NCBI GenBank assembly: GCA_964530555.1
Contig: CAZHBD010000025.1
Coordinates: 1-13,001, forward strand
DNA from: CAZHBD01 sp964530555
GTDB taxonomy: Bacteria; Patescibacteriota; Saccharimonadia; Saccharimonadales; AWTP1-31
Length of the DNA: 13,001 nt
Direction of reading: 5' to 3'
This document shows positions 7,417 through 12,987 of the stretch, in pieces. How positions within the stretch are numbered: position 1 is the stretch's first letter; each line of letters begins with the position of its first letter. The notes beneath the pieces were generated by a model. That model worked only from the letters and a program-made list of their open reading frames with translations, did no database searches and was not told the origin of the DNA. Both the position numbers and the translations under genes were made by a program.

Positions 7417-7510
7417 CCCGTGGTCGTAGTAGGCGTAGTTATAGCTCCTCGGCAGGCGAGGAGACCACATGAACTAGATCGCTAAGTCGCCCACTACACC
7501 ACAACTCGGG
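7417..7510 (-). ncRNA. Long rod-like structured element (candidate 3' UTR structure or small RNA)
   Basis: Four nested helices, in + coordinates: GTGGT 7420-7424 with ACCAC 7498-7502 (5 bp); 7426-7435 with 7488-7497 (10 bp); TAGTT 7436-7440 with AACTA 7472-7476 (5 bp); CTCCTCG 7445-7451 with CGAGGAG 7457-7463 (7 bp, 5-nt loop). An outer CCC/GGG (7417-7419, 7508-7510) can add 3 bp. The only imperfect position in the 10-bp helix (7431 with 7492) is a mismatch on the + strand but a U-G wobble in - strand RNA, which points to the - strand as the functional one. A second ACCAC (7464-7468) allows an alternative fold. No U tract follows, so it is not a classical terminator, and no tRNA architecture fits. 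It lies between the stop at 7531 and the reductase promoter. Confidence 0.45.
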
Positions 7511-7524
7511 TGAACAGATTGCTC

Positions 7525-7541
7525 TTAAGCCTAGGACTTAA
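7525..7541. other. Short stem-loop over the stop codon of the 83-residue gene
   Basis: TTAAG (7525-7529) and CTTAA (7537-7541) form a 5-bp stem over 7 nt and include the stop codon at 7531-7533. Together with the larger element just downstream (7417-7510) it makes the operon end highly structured. Confidence 0.25.
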
Positions 7542-7782
7542 CCTTCGTCATGAGCTTGATATTCGCGATGTACTGATGCATGTTGAGCTCTGGATGATTC
7601 TGTAGGTACTGCATGTGTTTGTCGACAAATGGCATTTTATGATCTGGATATAGTTCGGCGTTGGCGCTGTAACTTGAGCTTGTATGATAGTCTGCGCTTT
7701 TTGCTATTGTCCGAAGCTCGGCAATAGCAATCAGCCCGTCCTCGCTGGTATAAAAGTTAGATCGTGTTTTTGCTGTAGCCAT
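7531..7782 (-). CDS. Hypothetical 83-residue protein
   Basis: Small soluble protein, not assigned to a named family. Visible features are FYTSEDGLIAIAELRTIAKSA (10-30), a Ser/Tyr/Ala-rich stretch, then ELYPDHKMPFVDKHMQYLQNHP (about 43-64) and a basic C-terminus. It is probably a small alpha-helical protein; the invariant-looking 'LYPD..MPFVDKHM.YL..HP' block suggests a conserved small family. The Shine-Dalgarno GAGGG overlaps the stop of the 19-residue gene 7 nt upstream, so the two are translationally linked and read from the helicase mRNA. The sequence gives no function; a link to RNA metabolism is only suggested by position behind the DEAD-box gene. Confidence 0.75.
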   Translation of the reverse strand: MATAKTRSNFYTSEDGLIAIAELRTIAKSADYHTSSSYSANAELYPDHKMPFVDKHMQYLQNHPELNMHQYIANIKLMTKVKS

Positions 7783-7789
7783 ACGACCC

Positions 7790-7849
7790 TCACTTTTCTT
7801 TCTTCTGTTTAGGTTTTTTAGTTTCCTTGCGTCCTTTATCTTTGGACAT
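7790..7849 (-). CDS. 19-residue lysine-rich micro-protein
   Basis: ATG at 7849 to TGA at 7790-7792. The peptide begins MSKDKGRKETKKP and has 9 Lys and 1 Arg in 19 residues, so it is strongly basic. A strong Shine-Dalgarno, GGGGG (7853-7857), stands a few nt before the ATG. It lies 14 nt behind the helicase stop and 7 nt before the next start, so it fits tightly into the operon. Short basic peptides starting MSKDKGKKE.KKP are a recurrent pattern that I recall among small bacterial hypothetical proteins. A nucleic-acid or ribosome-binding role is conceivable from charge alone. It is too short for composition-based gene finding; the ribosome site and gene spacing are the main support. Confidence 0.65.
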   Translation of the reverse strand: MSKDKGRKETKKPKQKKEK

Positions 7850-7863
7850 AGTTCCCCCTTACT

Positions 7864-9081
7864 TTAGTGTGCAACAAACGTGAGTGCGTGGCCAACGTTT
7901 CCAGCTCGACCCGCACGCCCAATACGGTGAATGTAGTCGTCATAGGCTTTGGGCGCTGAGTAGTTAATCACGTGACTAATGTCTGCTACATCAATACCGC
8001 GAGCAGCAACATCAGTCGCTACCAAGATCTTGATTTCATTCTTTTTGAACTTAGCAAGTGCTCGTTGTCGCTGTCCCTGTGATTTACCGCCATGGATAGC
8101 GTCCACTTTAAAGCCACGTTCGTTTAACTCGTTGCTAATTCGCTCAACACTTCGCTGTGTCTCTTCGAAGACAATCGCTTTGGTAATGGTATCTTGCAGG
8201 AGCAGGTCGTGCAATTTCTCGAGCTTATCGCTGTGAGACTGGTAGCGAACAACATCTTGATGCACATTGTCGCTAGCCGAGCTAGCTTGCAGTGCAATGC
8301 TGACGGGGTCGGTAGTAAAACGTTGAATCAAGTTTTCGACGCGCCGATCCATAGTCGCTGAGAAGAATAACGACTGGCGATTCATGGGGGTTTGCATCAA
8401 AATCTCGGTGACATCATGCACAAATCCCATGTCGAGCATGCGGTCAACTTCGTCCAAAACAATCACACCGGTTTTTTGAAGCGACAGGCTGCCACGCTCG
8501 AGGTGATCTTTAATACGGCCGGGAGTACCGATGACAACTTGTGGCTCGCGGCGCAGGTCACGCAGTTGTGCGCCCATACTTGTGCCGCCAATCAGTACCA
8601 CACCGAACAGTCCGCTGCCTCTGGCGAGGCTGCGACATTCGGCTTCGATCTGCTGCGCCAGTTCACGAGTAGGGGCGATAATTAGCGCAGTCTCGTTTGG
8701 CTTTGTGATTATTCTTTGTAAAAGTGGTAGGGCAAAGGCAGTGGTCTTACCGGTTCCGGTGCTGGCAATGCCGATGACGTCACGGCCGGCAAGTGCTACA
8801 GGTATAGCTTGGTCTTGAATTGGCGACGGGCTAGTGTAGCCTTTCGCAGCCAGGTTTTGGCGTAGCAGCTCGGTTAACTCAAAGTCGTCAAAATTATGGG
8901 TTGGTTGCTGAGCGGCCTGAGTTGATGGATTAGCGGCCTTAATGAATCGGCGTGGGTCAATCTGTTGCTGATTGGCGGTACTGCGATTTCTAGAGCCACC
9001 GTTACGTTTGTTGAAATTGGGGCGGCTAGCACCGTTGCGTCGGCGTGAAGATGTGCTCGTTGAGCGATATGCATAAGACAT
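7864..9081 (-). CDS. DEAD-box ATP-dependent RNA helicase (RhlE/DeaD type)
   Basis: 405 residues. An N-terminal disordered Arg/Ser/Asn/Gly-rich tail (about 1-60) precedes the helicase core: F67 and the Q-motif GYTSPSPIQ (81-89), Walker A ASTGTGKT (106-113), PTRELAQQ (137-144), TPGR (186-189), motif II DEVD (210-213, Val in place of Ala), SAT (241-243), IVFEET (303-308), HGGKSQGQR (330-338), ATDVAARGIDV (355-365) and HRIGRAGRAG (385-394). It ends soon after motif VI, so the basic RNA-binding extension is at the N-terminus instead of the usual C-terminal tail. Such enzymes remodel rRNA or mRNA structure in ribosome assembly, decay or cold adaptation. The ATG at 9081 is preceded by AAGGA 10-11 nt upstream, which is buried in a leader hairpin (9088-9165). 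The 19- and 83-residue genes follow in the same unit. Confidence 0.93.
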   Translation of the reverse strand: MSYAYRSTSTSSRRRNGASRPNFNKRNGGSRNRSTANQQQIDPRRFIKAANPSTQAAQQPTHNFDDFELTELLRQNLAAKGYTSPSPIQDQAIPVALAGRDVIGIASTGTGKTTAFALPLLQRIITKPNETALIIAPTRELAQQIEAECRSLARGSGLFGVVLIGGTSMGAQLRDLRREPQVVIGTPGRIKDHLERGSLSLQKTGVIVLDEVDRMLDMGFVHDVTEILMQTPMNRQSLFFSATMDRRVENLIQRFTTDPVSIALQASSASDNVHQDVVRYQSHSDKLEKLHDLLLQDTITKAIVFEETQRSVERISNELNERGFKVDAIHGGKSQGQRQRALAKFKKNEIKILVATDVAARGIDVADISHVINYSAPKAYDDYIHRIGRAGRAGNVGHALTFVAH

Positions 9082-9087
9082 AAAAAA

Positions 9088-9165
9088 ATGATCCTTACAA
9101 TTTAGTTGGTGTACTTGATTGCCAAAAATGACGCCAAAGTACTATTGAACTAACTCTAGGATCAT
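9088..9165 (-). promoter_or_regulatory. Structured mRNA leader of the DEAD-box helicase; hairpin pairs the Shine-Dalgarno
   Basis: Three nested perfect helices, in + coordinates: 9088-9095 with 9158-9165 (ATGATCCT/AGGATCAT, 8 bp); 9102-9107 with 9148-9153 (TTAGTT/AACTAA, 6 bp); 9111-9116 with 9137-9142 (GTACTT/AAGTAC, 6 bp), closing a 20-nt loop. Twenty pairs are separated by small internal loops (6/4 and 3/5 nt). In - strand RNA the 3' arm of the basal helix contains most of the helicase Shine-Dalgarno (TAAGGA, 9092-9097), and a run of seven U leads to the ATG. The predicted transcription start (about 9174) leaves almost nothing in the leader except this hairpin. This resembles autoregulatory or temperature-responsive leaders of cold-shock genes. 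Confidence 0.6.
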
Positions 9166-9180
9166 CAAAACAATACGCTA

Positions 9181-9209
9181 ATTCTAGCATAAAAGTTTTT
9201 AAACAGCAA
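9181..9209 (-). promoter_or_regulatory. Promoter of the DEAD-box helicase operon
   Basis: On the - strand TTGCTG (9209-9204), a 17-nt spacer and TAGAAT (9186-9181, 5 of 6 to consensus), with TGC just before the -10 as an extended -10 element. The transcription start is expected near 9174. This is the best-formed promoter in the window. Confidence 0.6.
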
Positions 9210-9448
9210 ATGTAATGTAAGACAGCAATCATACAATGGGGTTTCGTACTACAGCTTCGAGTCATTACAAAATTCTAGCGACCACGTCGCCATGGCTACC
9301 AAGATTGGTGACAGGTACTTTGTTCTGAACTTCCAGAAGTACTTCAATGGCTGGGCCGAAGAGGCCGTTAAGGCAGTGGGTACTGATACAACTAGTACCA
9401 TGAAAAGAGCTTGTTACTGCGAACCAGTAGCTCAGTTGAGAGCTATGG
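9210..9448. other. Gene-poor spacer between the argC stop and the helicase promoter
   Basis: No convincing gene. It contains a perfect GCGAC/GTCGC hairpin (9278-9290), a GTAC..TTCTG/CAGAA..GTAC hairpin near 9315-9339, and one open frame on the + strand (ATG 9292 to a stop at 9498) that runs into the 3' end of argC on the other strand and has no Shine-Dalgarno or clear promoter. I cannot decide whether this is a gene remnant, a long argC 3' UTR or a small RNA. Confidence 0.3.
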
Positions 9449-9472
9449 CTATAACGGAGTTAAGCCACTGGT
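9423..9472. other. Three-way-junction-like fold across the argC stop codon
   Basis: An outer ACCAG/CTGGT helix (9423-9427, 9468-9472) encloses AGCTC/GAGCT (9429-9433, 9440-9444) and a bulged 9-bp hairpin (TGGCT, then TAAC, with GGA loop, GTTA, AGCCA; 9446-9467). The argC stop (9449-9451) lies inside. One arm looks like a tRNA D-arm, but no tRNA can be completed. There is no U tract. Confidence 0.3.
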
Positions 9473-10390
9473 CTCGGGCAGCTCAAATACAATGTTAAAG
9501 CTTTGAACTGCTTGGCTGGCGGCACCTTTGCGTAGATTATCAATGGAACTGACTACTTGGACTGTGTTACCGACTGTGACGAAGCCGATGACACACCCAT
9601 CGGTGTTCTTGGTGGATTCTATTGAAGGTGTTTCGCCTGGGGTTAGGACTGTAACGAATGGCTCATTGGCATATGTATCGCTCAGAACTGCTGCAACGTC
9701 ATCTGGCTCGACGCCATTTTTAACTTGTGATGTGCTTTTGACCAACATGCCCCTAAAAAATGGCCCAACTGAAGGCGAGAAGAAGATTTCGCTGCCATGT
9801 AAAAACTGCTCAATTTCGCCAACGTGTTGATGTACACGGCCTACTTTGTAACTGTAAGAATCGCCAGCAGATATCACTCTGGTTGCTTCTTGTTCCTTGG
9901 CCTTTCCCATGCCGCTCACTCCTGAAAGTGCATCAACAACAATACGCTCGTTTGGCTGGATGAGCCCATGCTCAACCAATGGTACAAGCCCGAGCAGGGT
10001 GGCGGTGGGGTAGCAGCCTGGATTGGCGATTAATTTGTGGCCAGGTATTGTTGACCGGAATAACTCGGGTAGACCATATGGAACTGGTAACAGCTCTGGA
10101 GCGGCGTGTCGTTGGTGGTACCAGTTTTCATAATCAGCTGCTTCGGGGAACCGAAAATCTCCTGATAAATCGATTACAGTGTGCCCTGGGCTGGCTTGTT
10201 GTTTGGCGACCTCACCCGATGTTCCATGAGGTAGAGCCAGAAAAAAAGCATCGATTCCACTTAAGTCCTCAGCTGTTTCGCGGCCAACTTCAGCAATCCT
10301 TCCAATGTTTGGATGGTTCTCAAGAATACCGACTAATTCTTGTCCGGCATAACCTTTGGCGCCCCACACGGCAACATCATACGTTTTCAT
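9449..10390 (-). CDS. argC: N-acetyl-gamma-glutamyl-phosphate reductase (compact)
   Basis: NADPH-dependent reduction of N-acetylglutamyl-5-phosphate to the semialdehyde, the third step of arginine/ornithine synthesis. Landmarks are the nucleotide-binding GAKGYAGQEL (10-19), LALPHGTSGE (51-60), DLSGDFR (74-80), YGLPELFR (105-112), NPGCYPT with the catalytic Cys126 (123-129), SGVSGMGK (156-163), HQHVGEIEQ with His187/His189 (187-195) and the C-terminal DNLRKGAASQAVQSFN. At 313 residues it is about 30 short of the usual 340-350; the missing part is in the N-terminal domain between the first strand and LALPHG (residues 25-48). No other arginine gene is in the window, which is notable since this phylum usually lacks such pathways. 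It has its own promoter with a palindromic operator. The assignment is secure; whether it works in a complete pathway is unknown. Confidence 0.95.
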   Translation of the reverse strand: MKTYDVAVWGAKGYAGQELVGILENHPNIGRIAEVGRETAEDLSGIDAFFLALPHGTSGEVAKQQASPGHTVIDLSGDFRFPEAADYENWYHQRHAAPELLPVPYGLPELFRSTIPGHKLIANPGCYPTATLLGLVPLVEHGLIQPNERIVVDALSGVSGMGKAKEQEATRVISAGDSYSYKVGRVHQHVGEIEQFLHGSEIFFSPSVGPFFRGMLVKSTSQVKNGVEPDDVAAVLSDTYANEPFVTVLTPGETPSIESTKNTDGCVIGFVTVGNTVQVVSSIDNLRKGAASQAVQSFNIVFELPETSGLTPL

Positions 10391-10396
10391 AACTAT

Positions 10397-10425
10397 ACAA
10401 TATAATATTTACTAGAATAAGTAAA
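10397..10425 (-). promoter_or_regulatory. Candidate leaderless promoter of argC
   Basis: On the - strand TTTACT (10425-10420), 17 nt, TATTGT (10402-10397), then 6 nt to the ATG at 10390. Each box matches the consensus at 4 of 6 positions. There is no Shine-Dalgarno. The palindrome at 10404-10429 covers the -35 box and the spacer. Confidence 0.4.
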
Positions 10426-10429
10426 TATT
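10404..10429. promoter_or_regulatory. Perfect palindrome over the argC promoter (candidate operator)
   Basis: Arms AATATTTACT (10404-10413) and AGTAAATATT (10420-10429) are perfect 10-bp inverted repeats around the 6-nt centre AGAATA. The arms are AT-rich and cover the -35 region and spacer of the argC promoter, the position expected of a repressor site. It resembles ArgR-type boxes in being an AT-rich palindrome but does not match the E. coli ARG box closely, so the binding protein is open. Confidence 0.5.
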
Positions 10430-10455
10430 CCTACCAATCTTTATTTGAGATTAAT

Positions 10456-11067
10456 TCACTGCTGTGTGCGCTCGTACAGTGTGTTAACCAACAGATCAAA
10501 AACGATGTCGGCCTCACTCATGGCATCGACTTCTACCAGCAAGCCCATCGCCTCGTAGGTTTCAAGTACGGGCACAGTCCACTCGTTAAAGGCGTCGAGT
10601 CTCGTACGCAGTCCCTTAGGAGTGTCGTCAGCTCGCCCACGCGATGGTGCCGCTTGCATCCGTCGAAAAGCCTCATCCTCAGTAATGTGCAAGTAAGGCA
10701 CGGCCATAATGGGGTGGCCGGCGTCAGCCGTTACGGCAATGACATCGTGTTCCTCGCCCTTCATTCTGCCTACTGCGCTTAGTAGTAGTGGCACTTCCTT
10801 GAACTCGGGGCTCGACAGGTATGGTAAGACTATTTGTCGATAGCGTTCGGTATCGCTAAGTTCACCACCGTCAACTTGGTCTCTGACGTCAGCAGCAGCT
10901 GGGCTGTTGCGCAGTATGTCGCCTCCACCCAGGACGTGTACACCCCACCTTGTAGCTAATTTACCCGCCTGGGTATCTTTGCCGGCAAACTGCCTACCAA
11001 AGAAATTCAGGGTGCCTGTTCCCAACCATTCACCAATAACATCAATTCTTCTTTCAATTTCTGACAT
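10456..11067 (-). CDS. Adenylate kinase-like nucleoside monophosphate kinase, divergent
   Basis: 203 residues. The P-loop FGRQFAGKDTQAGKLA (23-38) replaces the usual GPPGSGKGTQA.. and is preceded by about 20 extra residues. GGDILRN (48-54) matches the adenylate kinase 'GDLLR' AMP-site motif. The ADD-TPKGLRTRLDAF segment (about 146-160) followed by T.PVLETYEAMGLLVEVDA matches the adenylate kinase 'DD....RL..Y...T.Pl..yY...g.l..idg' region. The LID segment is short, and the usual zinc-type Cys cluster is absent. The role would be AMP + ATP to 2 ADP or a related NMP kinase. The start at ATG 11067 has no Shine-Dalgarno and a -10-like box 7 nt upstream. The next gene (argC) begins 65 nt beyond the stop with its own promoter. 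Fold confident; substrate not. Confidence 0.8.
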   Translation of the reverse strand: MSEIERRIDVIGEWLGTGTLNFFGRQFAGKDTQAGKLATRWGVHVLGGGDILRNSPAAADVRDQVDGGELSDTERYRQIVLPYLSSPEFKEVPLLLSAVGRMKGEEHDVIAVTADAGHPIMAVPYLHITEDEAFRRMQAAPSRGRADDTPKGLRTRLDAFNEWTVPVLETYEAMGLLVEVDAMSEADIVFDLLVNTLYERTQQ

Positions 11068-11074
11068 AGTTATA

Positions 11075-11102
11075 AATGTAATTGTTTTTTGCTAAAACAC
11101 AA
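11075..11102 (-). promoter_or_regulatory. Candidate promoter for the adenylate kinase-like gene
   Basis: On the - strand TTGTGT (11102-11097), 16 nt, TACATT (11080-11075), then 7 nt to the ATG at 11067. Again there is no room for a leader and no Shine-Dalgarno, consistent with a leaderless mRNA. Confidence 0.35.
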
Positions 11103-11199
11103 TCATGAGCGGGATATAATTCTCGCTAAAGGTAATTTTGCCGTAAGCTGTAACAATACCATTGCTACATTTGGAGGAAGCGACTAAACTATTGATCTG

Positions 11200-12987
11200 C
11201 TAATGACGTGCAAGGTATTGCCGTTTATGGCGTAATCTTTGAAACCCAATCACAAGCCCCAGGCAACTACTTAGAAGTATCACCGAAGCCATTACAGTCA
11301 GCCCTAATACAGACTGGCCAGTAGTCGAAAGATCCCCAGTGCTATTGTTTGATGCACCTCCGCTGGATCCTGAAGCCGACGTGTTGGTCTGGTTGTCTCC
11401 TGATCCACCTGGAGCTGGGCTGTTGTTCACAGCGATACCGACTGGATCATGGATGATACCGTCTTCTACGCCGTCTGTATCATTTTCTCCGCCATCTACG
11501 AGGATATAGGTTGCCGTAGTCACGGTAGTGCTGTTAACCGATCTTGTGCCAAACGTAACGCCACTGACATTATGATATTCGTCGGCAACATCATCGTAGA
11601 AACGCAGTACTGAATCACTCGTATCGTATTCTTCGGGGTAAACTAAGGTTACAGCAACTTGTGCACCAGGCGAGGGGCAGTAGACAGTAAACGCGGTCAT
11701 TCTGGGGATTTGCAGTGGATAATAAGGATCAGCTTTATAGTACCCGGCATCTATCCACGATCCCATAGGATCCAACGTACAGTCACTGTCAGAATTTAGT
11801 TCAACGACTGTAAGATTCGATTCGTCGTCGGGCACACCGATCACATTTGCTTGATACGTATCTATAATTGAATCACCATTTATATCTTCGGAACCTTCGT
11901 TAAAGGTTGCTTCGGCAAGCAGGCGTGGGTAGTCCCCTTCGACTTCTTCCCAGGTATTTTCGAAATCCCAGTAACTGAGAGGGTTATTTGCTGAGTCGGT
12001 GAAGTAGTCGGGATTAGCGCCCGTATCGACTGCAAATACACCTCCTGCTGAGTTGGTGTTTGAAGCCCACCAGTGCCCGTGGTCGGCATAATAGTTGGCG
12101 TTGACGCTTAGTCCCGCGGCATAACCGAGGAAGTCCCCTAGTTCATTGGGCGTGCCCGTGAGGGTCATGTCTGCAAATGATGTACTTATCGAACCCGAGC
12201 CTAAACCGCCGAAACCGCCAACGGTTGATGTGAATCCGGCATTCGTAGCATCAACAGTAGTAACCGCGTAGTTATCCGCCATTTGACTGGAGCCTGCAAG
12301 CGCCACAAAGCCACCTACATTTGAAGCATCACCCGCAACGATAGTTAAATTTGCTTTGACATAGTTATTGTGAACATATGCAGCGCCAAAGGCACTTCCA
12401 ATAAACCCACCCATTACACCCGGTGAACTTACGGTACCAGTGAATGAACTCTTTTCTAGAACTGGGTTGTTAAGGCCAATAGTACCAACCATACCACCGA
12501 TGTAATTGGAAGTCGCGCTTACCGAACCGTTTTCAACATGTACATTGGTAATAGTAGTGCCTTCTTCCAGAACGATACCAGCTAAGGTGCCAACATTCGT
12601 CGTACCTTCAACGGTGGGATCCTTAAGCATGAGGTTTTGTACAGTACCTGTTTCTATCTTGCCGAACATACCAAAGTCATCTATGTTGAGGTTTTTTATG
12701 ATTTTGTTTTTTCCCTCTAATGTGCCAGTGAATGGGGTATCTGCATCGCCAATATGTACAAAGTCGACTCCACTACAGTCAATATTTACCAAGAGTTCAT
12801 AGTACGCATCCAGATCGTCTTGTATTGCTTGTAACTGCTCGCAGTTGGCAATTTGATACGGATGGTCTTCGCTCCCATCACCAATAGAGAATGCTCCCGA
12901 AGCATGAACTATTCGTAGCCCTACCATATTGAAGGCCATCATTACTACGACGAATATCGGAAAAAAAAAAAAAAAAAATCGTTTCAC
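11200..12987 (-). CDS. GLUG-repeat surface protein with signal peptide and C-terminal anchor
   Basis: 595 residues, exported. The start is GTG at 12987 (GGGGAG at 12996-13001 is 8 nt upstream). The signal peptide MKR + six Phe + PIFVVVMMAFNMVGL has a probable cleavage site after VHA (residue 29). Residues 34-100 (GDGSEDHPYQI, LQAI..DLDAYYEL, FTGTLEGKNKIIKNL) are the usual lead-in to GLUG domains. About 130-300 contains degenerate GLUG-type repeats (NVGTLAGIV, YIGGMVGTI, VMGGFIGSA, NVGGFVALA, TVGGFGGLG), likely a beta-solenoid. A Gly/Ser/Asn linker (about 515-552) leads to LSTTGQ (553-558), a membrane helix (about 560-582) and a basic tail: an LPxTG-like wall or membrane anchor. Cys49 and Cys71 may form a disulfide. 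The Phe run is encoded by 18 identical bases, which may switch expression. Likely adhesive or host-contact role by analogy only. Confidence 0.85.
   Translation of the reverse strand: MKRFFFFFFPIFVVVMMAFNMVGLRIVHASGAFSIGDGSEDHPYQIANCEQLQAIQDDLDAYYELLVNIDCSGVDFVHIGDADTPFTGTLEGKNKIIKNLNIDDFGMFGKIETGTVQNLMLKDPTVEGTTNVGTLAGIVLEEGTTITNVHVENGSVSATSNYIGGMVGTIGLNNPVLEKSSFTGTVSSPGVMGGFIGSAFGAAYVHNNYVKANLTIVAGDASNVGGFVALAGSSQMADNYAVTTVDATNAGFTSTVGGFGGLGSGSISTSFADMTLTGTPNELGDFLGYAAGLSVNANYYADHGHWWASNTNSAGGVFAVDTGANPDYFTDSANNPLSYWDFENTWEEVEGDYPRLLAEATFNEGSEDINGDSIIDTYQANVIGVPDDESNLTVVELNSDSDCTLDPMGSWIDAGYYKADPYYPLQIPRMTAFTVYCPSPGAQVAVTLVYPEEYDTSDSVLRFYDDVADEYHNVSGVTFGTRSVNSTTVTTATYILVDGGENDTDGVEDGIIHDPVGIAVNNSPAPGGSGDNQTNTSASGSSGGASNNSTGDLSTTGQSVLGLTVMASVILLSSCLGLVIGFQRLRHKRQYLARH
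12961..12978. repeat. Homopolymer of 18 A (18 T in the coding strand) inside a signal peptide gene segment
   Basis: Uninterrupted A from 12961 to 12978; in the surface protein gene it is read as six Phe codons (residues 4-9) directly after the third codon. Any change by one or two bases would shift the frame at the very start of the protein. It is the longest mononucleotide run in the window. Confidence 0.95.

Noticed and set aside
7417..7510. tRNA or intrinsic terminator
   Set aside because: No D, anticodon or T arms in the right order, and no U tract on either strand after the stem.
9421..9490. tRNA gene on the + strand (segment TAGCTCAGTTGAGAGC looks like a tRNA D-arm)
   Set aside because: The D-loop is too short, no 7-nt anticodon loop closes, no T-arm (GTTCGA-type) follows and the acceptor partner falls about 20 nt too early.
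4488..10458. Alternative genetic code with TGA as Gly
   Set aside because: TGA ends the genes at 4488, 7790 and 10456 at sensible family lengths, and no in-frame TGA is needed in any gene.
11107..11203. + strand gene start: perfect TATAAT at 11115-11120 and GGAGG at 11173-11177
   Set aside because: No -35 box, and every start codon within reach of the GGAGG meets a stop within a few codons; the next ATG (11202) is too far and gives only 10 residues.
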